Assembly: GCA_964636325.1 (NCBI GenBank)
Contig: CAZWRV010000015.1
Span: 1 to 64,000, forward strand
DNA length: 64,000 bases
DNA from: CAZWRV01 sp964636325
Lineage (GTDB): Bacteria; Verrucomicrobiota; Lentisphaeria; Victivallales; GWF2-50-93
Direction of reading: 5' to 3'
Under the pieces are notes generated by a model. That model was not told the origin of the DNA. It did no database searches and worked only from the letters and a program-made list of their open reading frames with translations. Each line of letters begins with the position of its first letter. Position 1 is the first letter of the stretch. The translations under genes and the position numbers were made by a program. This document shows positions 24,596 through 33,591 of this stretch, piece by piece.

Positions 24596-27500
24596 TCAAT
24601 GTTCGAATTTAGTTCTTCCGGGCTTGAAGTCAAAGTCAAAAGACCTGCTGGCGATCGGCTCGCTTATCCAGTTGGTCTGCTTCTCGTCGAGCCTTTTGTG
24701 AATTAGTTCGACTTTCACGACGGCTCGGACAGCGTTCTCGTCGGCCTTCATTTCATCGAGGAGCTCGCTCATCTCGTCGTCCTTGCCCGTTCCTCCGCCG
24801 TCGGCTGGGACTGCTTTCACCGGGGGTGGGGCGAGTTTTACAACACCTGCTCCGCTGCCCATCCATGGCACCAGTTCAGCGTTGCCAAGTTCACTGTCAG
24901 GCTTCTTCTTGTCTGTCATTGTGAACTTGATGAGATTTGTGCGGCTCCGATACGCGCAGTTTGCCAGGTTGACACCTATCATGCACTTGTCCGGCGAGTC
25001 GCCGTATATCCAGACCGGGAAGGATTCGGAGGGGGTGGGACGGGGAATCGGGGCGAAAAAGTTGCGGGCTGCTGCGCCCTTGACAAATTCCGGAGCCATC
25101 GGCCAGTCGTATGCTATCAGCGAATCAAGTGCGATTCCAGCTGCGGCGCAGACAGTTATGCCGGCCGGCAAGGACTTTGTGCTTCGCAGCTTGGGCGCGG
25201 CCGGGGCCGACAAGGAGCCGGCCGGACTGCCGTCCAAGTAAAGGTCGTAATTCCCCGACCTCCACACCAGTGTGACATGCCGCCATGTTTTATCGGCAGA
25301 CGCTTCAAGCGGGACAAATAGTTCAAGCATGTTCGTAGGCAGCGGTTCCCTAGGAGTCCGGAATAAATGGTCGTAAATCTTGTAGTCCGCCTTGAGTTCC
25401 ACTGTCCTGATGCGAAGTCCGGGTTTCTTGTCCTTCAAGTCGTACTTCAGCTCAAGGTCAAGGTGCTGTTTCAATGCAAGCAGACGAGTGGGCTTCGCCT
25501 GTGCCGGATCGATCAGCAGATCGAATTCGAGAGTTCCTGCCGCCCAATCCGGGACGACCGGGTATCCGATTTCGCCTTCGGTCAGTGCTTGGCCGGACTT
25601 GCAGGGTGCGAATTTCGCAGATTCAACGTTTTCGGGGGGCGTGATTCCACCGCCGAAATCCGGTTCGGGGCCGTTATCGAACGAGACGCCGAGTAGTGCG
25701 CCAATCGGCCTGGACTTCTGCGGTTGATCGCGGCCCTGAACCCATATTGCGGAGAAGTCGAGAGGCCGAGTTTCCAATATTGTCTTGCCGTCGACAAGGA
25801 GCGAGACGCCGGTTTCCGCGTTCCATGCGTGGGCATGCGGCTTGCCTAGCGCCAAGCCTTTGAATCCGCCGGAAAGTTCGTAACGGTCGTTGACTCCATC
25901 GGTGTTTGAAACATAGAGCAGCGCCCTGTTCTTCGCGAGATTCAGATCTCCCGAGCATCGGAGTCCGTCAGGTGCAAACGTTGCTCCGCCAAGCCATTGT
26001 GCTTCCTCGTCAAGCGTCAGTTCCTTAAGTCCGGAGTCGAAGATTCCGAAGGCATAGCGGATGTTGTTGATTCTATGCAGTTCGTCGGATATGCCGTTTG
26101 TCTGCGGGAGGACTCCGTATGGCAAGGTGACGGCGAGGTAGCTGCGTGACTTCCGATACATCTTGGGATATGCGCTTGGATCCTTGCTTCCGTCCGGATT
26201 GGTTGCGGAGTGGAACATCATGCTGCCGACGTATCCGAACTGCTGGCCTGCCAGGTAGCCGCGTGACATTTCAGGGTTGTAGTAGATATGGTAGTTGTCG
26301 AACTCCTTGCACCAGATTTGGGGATGTTCACCGTCCATGCTGATGTCCGCGAATGTGTAGAACGGCGCCTTGAAATTCGTGGTGTGACCCCATATGGAAT
26401 AGTCTATGCCCATGTCCGCGAAGACCTGCTTGAGGCGGCGGAAATAGTTTCTTCCCTCGATAAAACGGTAACCAATTGCCCGGGAGCCGTCCTCCTCGAG
26501 ATAGGGCGTGTCACCGGCCAGGATATTATATGAGAACGGATCCTGGTAGGGGACGTCGATATAGCAGCCCTTGATTCCGACCTCCTTTGCGCAGCGGTCG
26601 AGCCAGTATGCCATGTATGTGATCGTGGCGTTGTTGTTGTGCATCGTCCAGTTCATGGGGGAGACGTTGGCAAGGATGAGGTTCTCCTTGTCCCAGGACG
26701 GGAATCCACCCGGATAGGCGAAATTGATGAAAGGAATATGGTAGAGCGGATCGTCCTTGAATTTTCCGATCCAAGATTCGTAGGTCGTGCCCCCGGCGCG
26801 TTCATGCTTGGTCGCGGTCTTGAGCTTTTTGGGGTCAACAGGCTTTCCCGGCTCGTTGATTCCGGGGTAGGGGAAGTATGACGCGGCATATTCGCTCCAG
26901 TGGTACCAGAAGCGGTGCTTGGTGTTCTTCGCTATGTCGTCGTCCTGGTCCTGCCGTGCGATTATCCATGTCCTCCAGTCGGGGGGCAGGGGCTTGTAAG
27001 GATTTGCGAGAAGGTAGAAGCGGAAATTGAGGGGCGCTGAAATTTCCGAGGTTTTTGCGACGAGGTTGATGCGCAGATATTTTTCCTGCCCGGTGCAGAC
27101 AAGTTCGACGGGCGGGATCTTGCCAAGGTCGTGAATCCATCCCTTGTCGTTCTCCACGAACCAGAAAAGTCCGCGGTGGTAGTTGCCGACATGCATGAAA
27201 GGTGCGAAAGGATATCGCACCGGCGCGACGTAACCGATGTCGTCGGAATCGTATACGACGCCCGTACGTCGAATGCGGTCCTTGGGCGCATAGGTGTTCC
27301 AGTTTATCGGCTTCGACTCGTAACCGCCCGACTTGTTTTTCACAATTTCTACGAAGTGGAAGCACCAGGTCTGCTTAGTATGTGCGAGCCGGACAATCTC
27401 TGGGCGGTAGGGTATCTTCAGCACGATGTTGTCGGCAGGCAGTTTTCCTTTGGGCTCGAGCGTCAAGTCGAAACGGGCCATGCCGTCGTATTCCATATGA

Positions 27501-28981
27501 CCGGCCACTCTTAGCCTGTGGCCTTCCGGCGTTTCGCTTTCGGCGGTCCAGTCGGCCTCGTCCTCCTTGTTTTCGATCTTGCCCAGTCCTGCCCCTCCGC
27601 TGAAATCCAAAGTCTTGCCCCCGACGGTCACATCCATTGTGACAGGGGCTGCGAGGAGTTCTCCGCCAGCGGCCTCGATGGACTTGAACATCCCGGTCTT
27701 GTCCAGTGAGTGCTTTCGCATCAAAGTCGAGATTACAGCGTCTTTGACCTCTATCGGAGTGAATGGTGGGATTATTTTGACCTTCTTTTCAAGTCCGGCG
27801 CGTGAACCTAGCCATTGCCAGTCCTTCTTTTCAGCGGTCCAGTCGGCAGTTTTCGCGCGCGCCAGTTCCTTGCCATCCTTGTCAAGGGCTACTGCCTCAT
27901 AACGATATGTTCCGGGAGGAAAACTGGACGGTTCCATGACCGGGACAAGCATCTCTCCGACGCCATCGGGGAAGGATGTCATCCTGGCAGTCTTAAGCGG
28001 CTTATCTGAGTTTGGATCTTTGCACGTGAACTCGACCGATACGCAGTCTTTGAGGCCGGCAACGTCGGCGAAGACGACGGTACGGCCTGTTGTGAACGCC
28101 CAGTCGGCGCTGATGCGGAAAGGCGGAGTTGAGACGGCGGGATTATCGGATCCGGTTGCATTAAGCTGAGCCTCCTCGATGTATCGTGGGTAGATCATCA
28201 AGTTGGAAATGTCTGCTTCAACATCATGTATATTGAAAATGGCCTCCTGGTTCTTGATGGGCTGGAGCCGGCTTAGAGTCTGCGCGGAGCCGGAAGGTTT
28301 CCCATCGATATAAATGGTGCTGTTCACGGAGTTCCAAGTCCATATGATGCGGTGCCACTCGCCGCGCTTGAAGACTTCCATCTTGGCTGGAACTGCCGCC
28401 TTGGCCTGGCCTATGGCAAACGGATTGACGTCGATCTCGCAGCAGAGGACTGCGGACGGTTTTTCAGCCAGCGCCTCTTTATCCATCGCCTCATCGGCCT
28501 CCATGTTGACAGCGGACAGCAGATTAGCGTCGGGCGCTTCTTCGAACAAGTCCTCGGCCTCCCTATATGCGACGTCGGCGGCCTTGAACGTCCAGGTTCC
28601 GCCCCCGGTTCCGGACAGGGAGATTATCGGTGGTATGAACCTCGTGTCCTTGGCTGGGGGGCGGTTTGCGGGAAGGCGCAGGTCGAAGCTGATGGTTCCT
28701 TGCGCCGAGGGTACAATGCCGTGAGCCTTGTATGAGGCCACCGGCTTTTTGGTGGGGAATAGGACGGAGCTCAGGCGGACGAACGGGCGTGCGACGTCGA
28801 GAGAAAAGCTCACTCCCTTCTCCGCTGTTATCGCGGGCGGCGGACCTTTGAGCGGGATGAAACCTTTTCCGAAGTCTATGTGAAATGAAGGGGCGGTTGC
28901 TGTGCCGTCTTCGTCCGCTTCTGCTGCAAACGCCGGCGGCATGAATGTCAAGATGGCTGCGACAGCGTGCCAAAGCTTCAT
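24596..28981 (-). CDS. Giant secreted LamG-DUF6067-LamG (GH123-like) protein
   Basis: The 1461-residue protein starts with a clear signal peptide (MKLWHAVAAILTFMPPAFAAEA). An N-terminal LamG-like domain spans about 50-290 (GTISFDLRLP, WHRIIWTWNSV, IYIDGKPSG). The shared giant-family core is at about 410-1050 with PFTPIEV, GLFWFVENDKGW, the barrel motif GCYIDVPYQDPF and GHTTNFKAPF...SMDGEHP. A second LamG-like domain lies at about 1170-1340 (GTLEFDLLID, WRHVTLVWRSG, DLYLDGSPAG). Catalytic residues are inferred from conservation among the three paralogues. An in-frame ATG at 29014 overlaps the upstream gene's stop, but 28981 fits the signal peptide best. Confidence 0.78.
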   Translation of the reverse strand: MKLWHAVAAILTFMPPAFAAEADEDGTATAPSFHIDFGKGFIPLKGPPPAITAEKGVSFSLDVARPFVRLSSVLFPTKKPVASYKAHGIVPSAQGTISFDLRLPANRPPAKDTRFIPPIISLSGTGGGTWTFKAADVAYREAEDLFEEAPDANLLSAVNMEADEAMDKEALAEKPSAVLCCEIDVNPFAIGQAKAAVPAKMEVFKRGEWHRIIWTWNSVNSTIYIDGKPSGSAQTLSRLQPIKNQEAIFNIHDVEADISNLMIYPRYIEEAQLNATGSDNPAVSTPPFRISADWAFTTGRTVVFADVAGLKDCVSVEFTCKDPNSDKPLKTARMTSFPDGVGEMLVPVMEPSSFPPGTYRYEAVALDKDGKELARAKTADWTAEKKDWQWLGSRAGLEKKVKIIPPFTPIEVKDAVISTLMRKHSLDKTGMFKSIEAAGGELLAAPVTMDVTVGGKTLDFSGGAGLGKIENKEDEADWTAESETPEGHRLRVAGHMEYDGMARFDLTLEPKGKLPADNIVLKIPYRPEIVRLAHTKQTWCFHFVEIVKNKSGGYESKPINWNTYAPKDRIRRTGVVYDSDDIGYVAPVRYPFAPFMHVGNYHRGLFWFVENDKGWIHDLGKIPPVELVCTGQEKYLRINLVAKTSEISAPLNFRFYLLANPYKPLPPDWRTWIIARQDQDDDIAKNTKHRFWYHWSEYAASYFPYPGINEPGKPVDPKKLKTATKHERAGGTTYESWIGKFKDDPLYHIPFINFAYPGGFPSWDKENLILANVSPMNWTMHNNNATITYMAYWLDRCAKEVGIKGCYIDVPYQDPFSYNILAGDTPYLEEDGSRAIGYRFIEGRNYFRRLKQVFADMGIDYSIWGHTTNFKAPFYTFADISMDGEHPQIWCKEFDNYHIYYNPEMSRGYLAGQQFGYVGSMMFHSATNPDGSKDPSAYPKMYRKSRSYLAVTLPYGVLPQTNGISDELHRINNIRYAFGIFDSGLKELTLDEEAQWLGGATFAPDGLRCSGDLNLAKNRALLYVSNTDGVNDRYELSGGFKGLALGKPHAHAWNAETGVSLLVDGKTILETRPLDFSAIWVQGRDQPQKSRPIGALLGVSFDNGPEPDFGGGITPPENVESAKFAPCKSGQALTEGEIGYPVVPDWAAGTLEFDLLIDPAQAKPTRLLALKQHLDLELKYDLKDKKPGLRIRTVELKADYKIYDHLFRTPREPLPTNMLELFVPLEASADKTWRHVTLVWRSGNYDLYLDGSPAGSLSAPAAPKLRSTKSLPAGITVCAAAGIALDSLIAYDWPMAPEFVKGAAARNFFAPIPRPTPSESFPVWIYGDSPDKCMIGVNLANCAYRSRTNLIKFTMTDKKKPDSELGNAELVPWMGSGAGVVKLAPPPVKAVPADGGGTGKDDEMSELLDEMKADENAVRAVVKVELIHKRLDEKQTNWISEPIASRSFDFDFKPGRTKFEH

Positions 28982-29003
28982 GGCATGAAAAGTAGCTTTC
29001 AGC

Positions 29004-32000
29004 TCAATTCGCATATTTTCTGACACTGATGAGATTGTAGTCGTGAGGGGGTATGGCCAGTTCCAAGGTTCCATTCCATGCGTCGAAGGTCGCGGTTTTT
29101 CCGCTTTCAATATCTTTTGCGCCGATATATTCGGACCTTATCTTGGGCATAAGGCCGAGGTCGGAGAGCGGGATGCGGATTGTCGCAGTCGCGGGCGCTT
29201 TCTTGTCGGTGTTGAAAGCGCACATGAGAGCCCGGTCGGGGAGAGTCCACATGCTGACGAGGATATCCGGGTTGGAGACGGATATGATTTTGCCGTTGCG
29301 CCAGTAGGGCCAGAACTTTACGCTGCTGTCGTTCATGCCCCAGTCGAAGAACGCCTCGAGGTTGGCGGGATACTGGTGGACTGAGTCATGGAGCGTGTGC
29401 CAGCCTGTGAAAGTGCGGGTCTGCCTGGCGGTCCACTTCTCCTCGCCCTTGTCCAGCAGGAACATCCAGAAGAACGTGTTGCCCCAGTTCCACGGTGTGC
29501 CGTATGCGCGGATGCGCTCTGCCGGGAATACGTCCATGAAATCGTAGTCCGCGTCGGCTACGATCCTGTGGTCTTCGCCGTCGAGTATTGCCGTGACCCA
29601 TGGGAAAGCGATCTGCTGGCCGCCGTGGGTGGTGTGGCAGAATATGCGCGGGGTGATCCCGTTCTCCAGGAAGAGCGCGTATTCGCGCATGGCGTAGGTG
29701 CGGTCGAGGAGCATGTTGTAGCCTATGTTGGTGCGTCCGTCCGGAAGGCGGTATGCCGCGCCTGCGACTGAGTTCGACATGGGGTAGGGGAAGAACTGGT
29801 CATGGTAAAGGCCGGTGAGTCCTCCTTCGTCGATCCATTTCTGCAGGTTCCACAGCATGTGGTTCTGGAAGGATGGTATCCATGTGTTGTTCACCCATTC
29901 GGGCTCGAAATATTTGATCGCGGCCCAGTCGTTGGAATGGTTGAATACTCCACCGATGCCGCTCTGCTCGGAATGCGGTGCGAACTCGAATCCGCCTAGC
30001 GCCTTGGGCATGTTCATCGTGTTGGCGAACATGAGTTCACGGCTTTTCTGATAGCTTGCCGGCATGTAAGTCGAACTATAGGGGGCGTCCTTTCCCGCCT
30101 TGCGGCCGCTGTAGAACGGGTCCATGAAGTTCTGGCTGAAGCTGCAGTTGAGCATCCTCCAGCCGGGGACCATCTTGCGCATCGGCGTCGGCAGGAGTCC
30201 GAACGATATGCGGTGGTCGGACTTGATCGTCAGTTTGTCCTGTATGATGTTCAGCCTTAGGACGGTCTCGTCTTTTCCCCTTATGACCTGCTGGTCGGCC
30301 TTGTCCTTGTGAGTCCATCCTTTGTTGTTTTCCGCGACGAATGTGATGCCTCGCTGGTCGTTTCCGATCCAAAGGACGGGCAGCATGTCTCCGTATGCGA
30401 GGACGCTGGCGCCGGCTTTCCCGCAGTCCCACACGACACCTTCGCCGCGAGGGATGTCGCCGATAAAGTATGAGGCGTAGCCGGGGGCGCCGTGGGCGAC
30501 GATCATCTTTGCGACGTCTTCGCGGAAGGGGATGTCGATGCAGAGGCTGTCCAGCGAAGCCTCCTGCCTGCGGACGTCCTTTCCGGAGCTTGAGTCCATG
30601 GATGGGCGGAGGGTGATGGTGATCCAGATGAGTCCGTCCTGGCCGATTATCGCATCTGACTGGACTTCGACAGTTTCCCCGATTCGTCCGAACCCTTTGA
30701 GTTGCAGCTCCCAGTCCTTCTCCTGAGAGATTCGCGGGAATCCCTGCATGATTATTTTTACGGGCTTGCCGTCTTGGACGGCCGAGATCTGCGAGCTTCG
30801 CAGCAGCACGCTGGGCCTGTCCCGGAGGAGCTCCGGCCACCATTCCTGGTTGGCCGTGATCTGGAGCTGGCGCGGCATGCAGAGACCGTCGAGGTGGAAG
30901 GTGCCGCCCCAGTAATAGACGCGTTCGCCGCCGTTTTCGCAGCGCAACGCTTCGTAAGGCCAAAGCACCTTGTCCACCTTGGCGCCCTGGAAATTCCACC
31001 AGGGATATTCCTTCCCCTCATCCTTTTTCACGAATTCGCCTTCCTTGGATGCGAGGCTCGCCCCGGATTTGTCCAAGAAGTCCATCTTCCACGAGTAAGT
31101 GCCGGGCGTGAGTTCCGGAAGCTGGAAGGTGTCGCTGATCATACTGAAATGGCTGTTGCGGCTTTCCCCCTTGAAAAAGAGTTTCTTGTCTGCCGAGAAT
31201 ACCTGCAGCGCGAGGCGGTCCACCTTCTCCGGGGCGGGAGAGTTGATGAAGTCTCCAGTGCAGAGCAGCTTGTTCATTGTAGGGGCGACCTGTGCGCTGA
31301 AGGAGTATGGTTCGGGTTCGATTTTTTTTGCGGCCTCGTCCAGCCAGGCTTCGCCGCCGGGCTCGAAGAGGAAGTTTGTCTCGACAAGAGGGGCAGTGGA
31401 TTTGTCTGCAACGACTTTCAAGTAGAACCTGTATTTGCCGGCGGTGAGTGTGTCCGGGCATCCGGACTTCCAGTCCGTCAGCCTACCTTTTACGACTTCC
31501 ACCGTATCGTTCTTCTCGAATTTGTATGGGGTTGCCGAAGGCTGGGTCTCCTTCTTCGCATCTCTGGTCTCATCTTTCGCGCTTTCGACCAGCAGGGATA
31601 TGCTTACTTTACCGGGGGATCCGCAGGTGCCGAGCTTTAAAACCGGCTCGATCTTCCCCTTGAATAAGCATGAAAGGTCTTCGAGGCGTGCGAACGGGCC
31701 TGATGTCAGCCATGCGAAGGGGTGGTCCTGCGGCTCCTGGAAGGTTGTGAGTTTTGCTGCGACGGCGGACTGCTGGCCTCCGGTCCTCTGCCAGTTCCTG
31801 GCCAGGAGCATGGACCATACGTCGCCCGCCTTGTTCGGCTGGGGCAGGTCCATGGTTGAGCGAGGTATCGCTATTTCGATGATCCATGCGGCCTTGTGCG
31901 CCTTGCTGGCGATCTTCCAGCCGGGATTCCAGCATGTGCTTCTGGCGGCGACCTCCCAAGCGAACTTGGAGTAGAAGCCGGCCCCCATCGAATTTATTAT

Positions 32001-32483
32001 GGCCTGCCCTGACCATGGCAGTGAAGTTCCGATCACGTTGCGTCCGCCCGGAGTGAGGTGGACTTCGATCGAGTCGTCCCGGACGACTTCTCCGGTGGGC
32101 AATGATGGATCGCGGTTGGTGCAGCGCAGCGTCTCGTTCGGCAGGCGTTGGCTCTCGCATGACAAGTAGATGTTGTCTGCGTCCCACATTAGCCGCCATT
32201 TCGCCCAGCGCGCATACAGGAAGTTGAAGCGCTTCTTCTGGTCAACCATGTTGTTGAGGACGGCCGCGCAGTCCCATTCGCCCTCGGAAATATCGCCGTC
32301 TAGCACAGGCGGTCTTTCCGTCTCCGGGATTGAAAAGCTCGTATACCCGCGCTCAGGATCAAACGGCTTCTGGGGATAGAACTCTCCGGACTGAAGAGTG
32401 GTATGGAATGCGGCAATCACAAGAAATGCGGCCGCGAGGAAATAGGAAGTCGGACTTTCCGAAGGTCTTACAGCTTTCCACAT
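29004..32483 (-). CDS. Giant secreted DOMON/CBM9-DUF6067 (GH123-like) protein
   Basis: The 1159-residue protein has a signal-type segment at about 14-30. A CBM9/DOMON-like sugar-binding domain (about 50-265) opens with PPVLDGDISEGEWDCAA and contains WRLMWDADNIYLSCE and DDSIEVHLTP. The core shared with its paralogues follows, with GITFVAENNKGWTH, GLYHDQFFPYP and CHTTHGGQQIAFPW...ILDGEDH as putative active-site elements. GGGGG lies about 6 bp before the ATG. It sits between the prepilin and the second giant GH, all on one strand with short gaps, so a single transcript is likely. Confidence 0.78.
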   Translation of the reverse strand: MWKAVRPSESPTSYFLAAAFLVIAAFHTTLQSGEFYPQKPFDPERGYTSFSIPETERPPVLDGDISEGEWDCAAVLNNMVDQKKRFNFLYARWAKWRLMWDADNIYLSCESQRLPNETLRCTNRDPSLPTGEVVRDDSIEVHLTPGGRNVIGTSLPWSGQAIINSMGAGFYSKFAWEVAARSTCWNPGWKIASKAHKAAWIIEIAIPRSTMDLPQPNKAGDVWSMLLARNWQRTGGQQSAVAAKLTTFQEPQDHPFAWLTSGPFARLEDLSCLFKGKIEPVLKLGTCGSPGKVSISLLVESAKDETRDAKKETQPSATPYKFEKNDTVEVVKGRLTDWKSGCPDTLTAGKYRFYLKVVADKSTAPLVETNFLFEPGGEAWLDEAAKKIEPEPYSFSAQVAPTMNKLLCTGDFINSPAPEKVDRLALQVFSADKKLFFKGESRNSHFSMISDTFQLPELTPGTYSWKMDFLDKSGASLASKEGEFVKKDEGKEYPWWNFQGAKVDKVLWPYEALRCENGGERVYYWGGTFHLDGLCMPRQLQITANQEWWPELLRDRPSVLLRSSQISAVQDGKPVKIIMQGFPRISQEKDWELQLKGFGRIGETVEVQSDAIIGQDGLIWITITLRPSMDSSSGKDVRRQEASLDSLCIDIPFREDVAKMIVAHGAPGYASYFIGDIPRGEGVVWDCGKAGASVLAYGDMLPVLWIGNDQRGITFVAENNKGWTHKDKADQQVIRGKDETVLRLNIIQDKLTIKSDHRISFGLLPTPMRKMVPGWRMLNCSFSQNFMDPFYSGRKAGKDAPYSSTYMPASYQKSRELMFANTMNMPKALGGFEFAPHSEQSGIGGVFNHSNDWAAIKYFEPEWVNNTWIPSFQNHMLWNLQKWIDEGGLTGLYHDQFFPYPMSNSVAGAAYRLPDGRTNIGYNMLLDRTYAMREYALFLENGITPRIFCHTTHGGQQIAFPWVTAILDGEDHRIVADADYDFMDVFPAERIRAYGTPWNWGNTFFWMFLLDKGEEKWTARQTRTFTGWHTLHDSVHQYPANLEAFFDWGMNDSSVKFWPYWRNGKIISVSNPDILVSMWTLPDRALMCAFNTDKKAPATATIRIPLSDLGLMPKIRSEYIGAKDIESGKTATFDAWNGTLELAIPPHDYNLISVRKYAN

Positions 32484-32517
32484 ATGACACCCCCATCTTT
32501 AAAGTTTTTAGAAGATT

Positions 32518-33366
32518 CTATTTTAGATTGTAATAGGCCCAGAAGCCCATATATCCCCTGTCGTTGTACGGGTTGTAGTAGAGGTAGTTGATGTTTTTCC
32601 AGTTTGCCTGCGTCTCGACGTGTCCGTCAATGTGGCCGATGTTTATCGAGCCGTTGTGGAAGGCGGGTATGGCCCATGGGAATTCGACAGCCCAGAAGTT
32701 GGGGAGTGTGTCGGCCACGAAGGCTCCCCTGCGTCCTTTGACCCAGGTGTTGACTGTCCCCGCCAAGCCCCACCGGTCATAATAGTTCATGGATGATAGG
32801 AACTTGCTGAGCTTTGTGCCGCCCGCATGCGCCGGATCGTTCGAACTTGTATCGCTGGTGTTTACAGCCCAGTACCCGGTGTATGGAGTGTAGAGGCGTG
32901 TAGCGGTGAAAGTGTTATACATGAGGTCGTCGGCCCAGCTGCCAGAATTCGGCGAGAAGCTGTATCCGGGGCAGACGAATGAGCCGCCGGATATGTAGCT
33001 GTTCGGCAGGTATAGGCCGAATCCGACGAATCCAGCCGGATCCTGTTTTATATACGTCCTGCTGGCGTTTCCCTCATGGAGGGCGCTGCGGTAAGGGAAG
33101 AACTCGTCGTAATCGCCAAGGTAATTCGTTGTCGCAAGGATTATCTGCTTCTGATTGTTTATGCAGACTCCGGTCTTGGCGATGTCTCTGGCACGTTTCA
33201 GTGCCGGCAGGAGCATCGCGCAGAGGATGCCTATTATTGCGATGACGACGAGGAGTTCAATGAGCGTAAAAGTTTTTCCGGGGGAAAAACTTTTACCTGG
33301 GCTGATCGGAATGCCCTTGTCCGGAAAACGCATTCCGGGCGGAGCTGATGATGCGCGGATTGTCAT
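32518..33366 (-). CDS. Prepilin-type protein of the glycan operon (left arm)
   Basis: The 282-residue protein has a long 32-residue leader, then FTLIELLVVIAIIGIL and MLLPALKRARD, the prepilin N-terminal helix. The residue before the cleavage site is Thr, not Gly. The C-terminal HNGSINIGHIDGHV motif is the DGHV-type end typical of PVC-group pseudopilins. It is a close paralogue of the protein at 50441, with the same final FWAYYNLK-type end. A perfect 14-bp inverted repeat (33266-33296) encodes GKSFSPGKTFT immediately before the cleavage site. The start at 33366 follows AGGGAGG. The protein is probably displayed on a pilus-like or type II secretion structure. Confidence 0.88.
   Translation of the reverse strand: MTIRASSAPPGMRFPDKGIPISPGKSFSPGKTFTLIELLVVIAIIGILCAMLLPALKRARDIAKTGVCINNQKQIILATTNYLGDYDEFFPYRSALHEGNASRTYIKQDPAGFVGFGLYLPNSYISGGSFVCPGYSFSPNSGSWADDLMYNTFTATRLYTPYTGYWAVNTSDTSSNDPAHAGGTKLSKFLSSMNYYDRWGLAGTVNTWVKGRRGAFVADTLPNFWAVEFPWAIPAFHNGSINIGHIDGHVETQANWKNINYLYYNPYNDRGYMGFWAYYNLK
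33266..33296. repeat. Intragenic 14-bp perfect inverted repeat in prepilin leader
   Basis: GTAAAAGTTTTTCC and GGAAAAACTTTTAC pair perfectly around GGG, within the prepilin gene. The arms match those at 50508-50538 except in the loop-proximal base. Confidence 0.93.
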
Positions 33367-33411
33367 GTGTTCCTCCCTGAAGATAAAATGCAAATCAATT
33401 CAAGAATTATC

Positions 33412-33591
33412 TCACTTCTTTGGAGACGTCTTGGCTTTCTTAGTCTTTTTGATGATTCCATATAGCCTGGAGTCTTTCGAGTCTTTCGAAATCATGTCCA
33501 GGGGATTTTCCCCATCCGCGCTTTTCGCCTTGCCGTCGCCGCAGTTTTCGGTGAGGAATGCGGCGCCGGCGTATAGGGATGGGCAGGGTTT
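33412..33591 (-). pseudogene. In-frame extension after the heparinase stop
   Basis: After the TGA of the heparinase gene the same frame stays open for 59 codons and ends at a TGA at 33412. The codons look protein-like, with an acidic then Lys-rich end (for example ENCGDGKAKSADGENPLDMI and the tail KKTKKAKTSPKK). No start codon with a ribosome-binding site begins this frame. An alternative frame from ATG (33596, overlapping the TGA) is very Arg-rich. This may be the lost C-terminal tail of the enzyme, a remnant, or chance. Confidence 0.3.
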
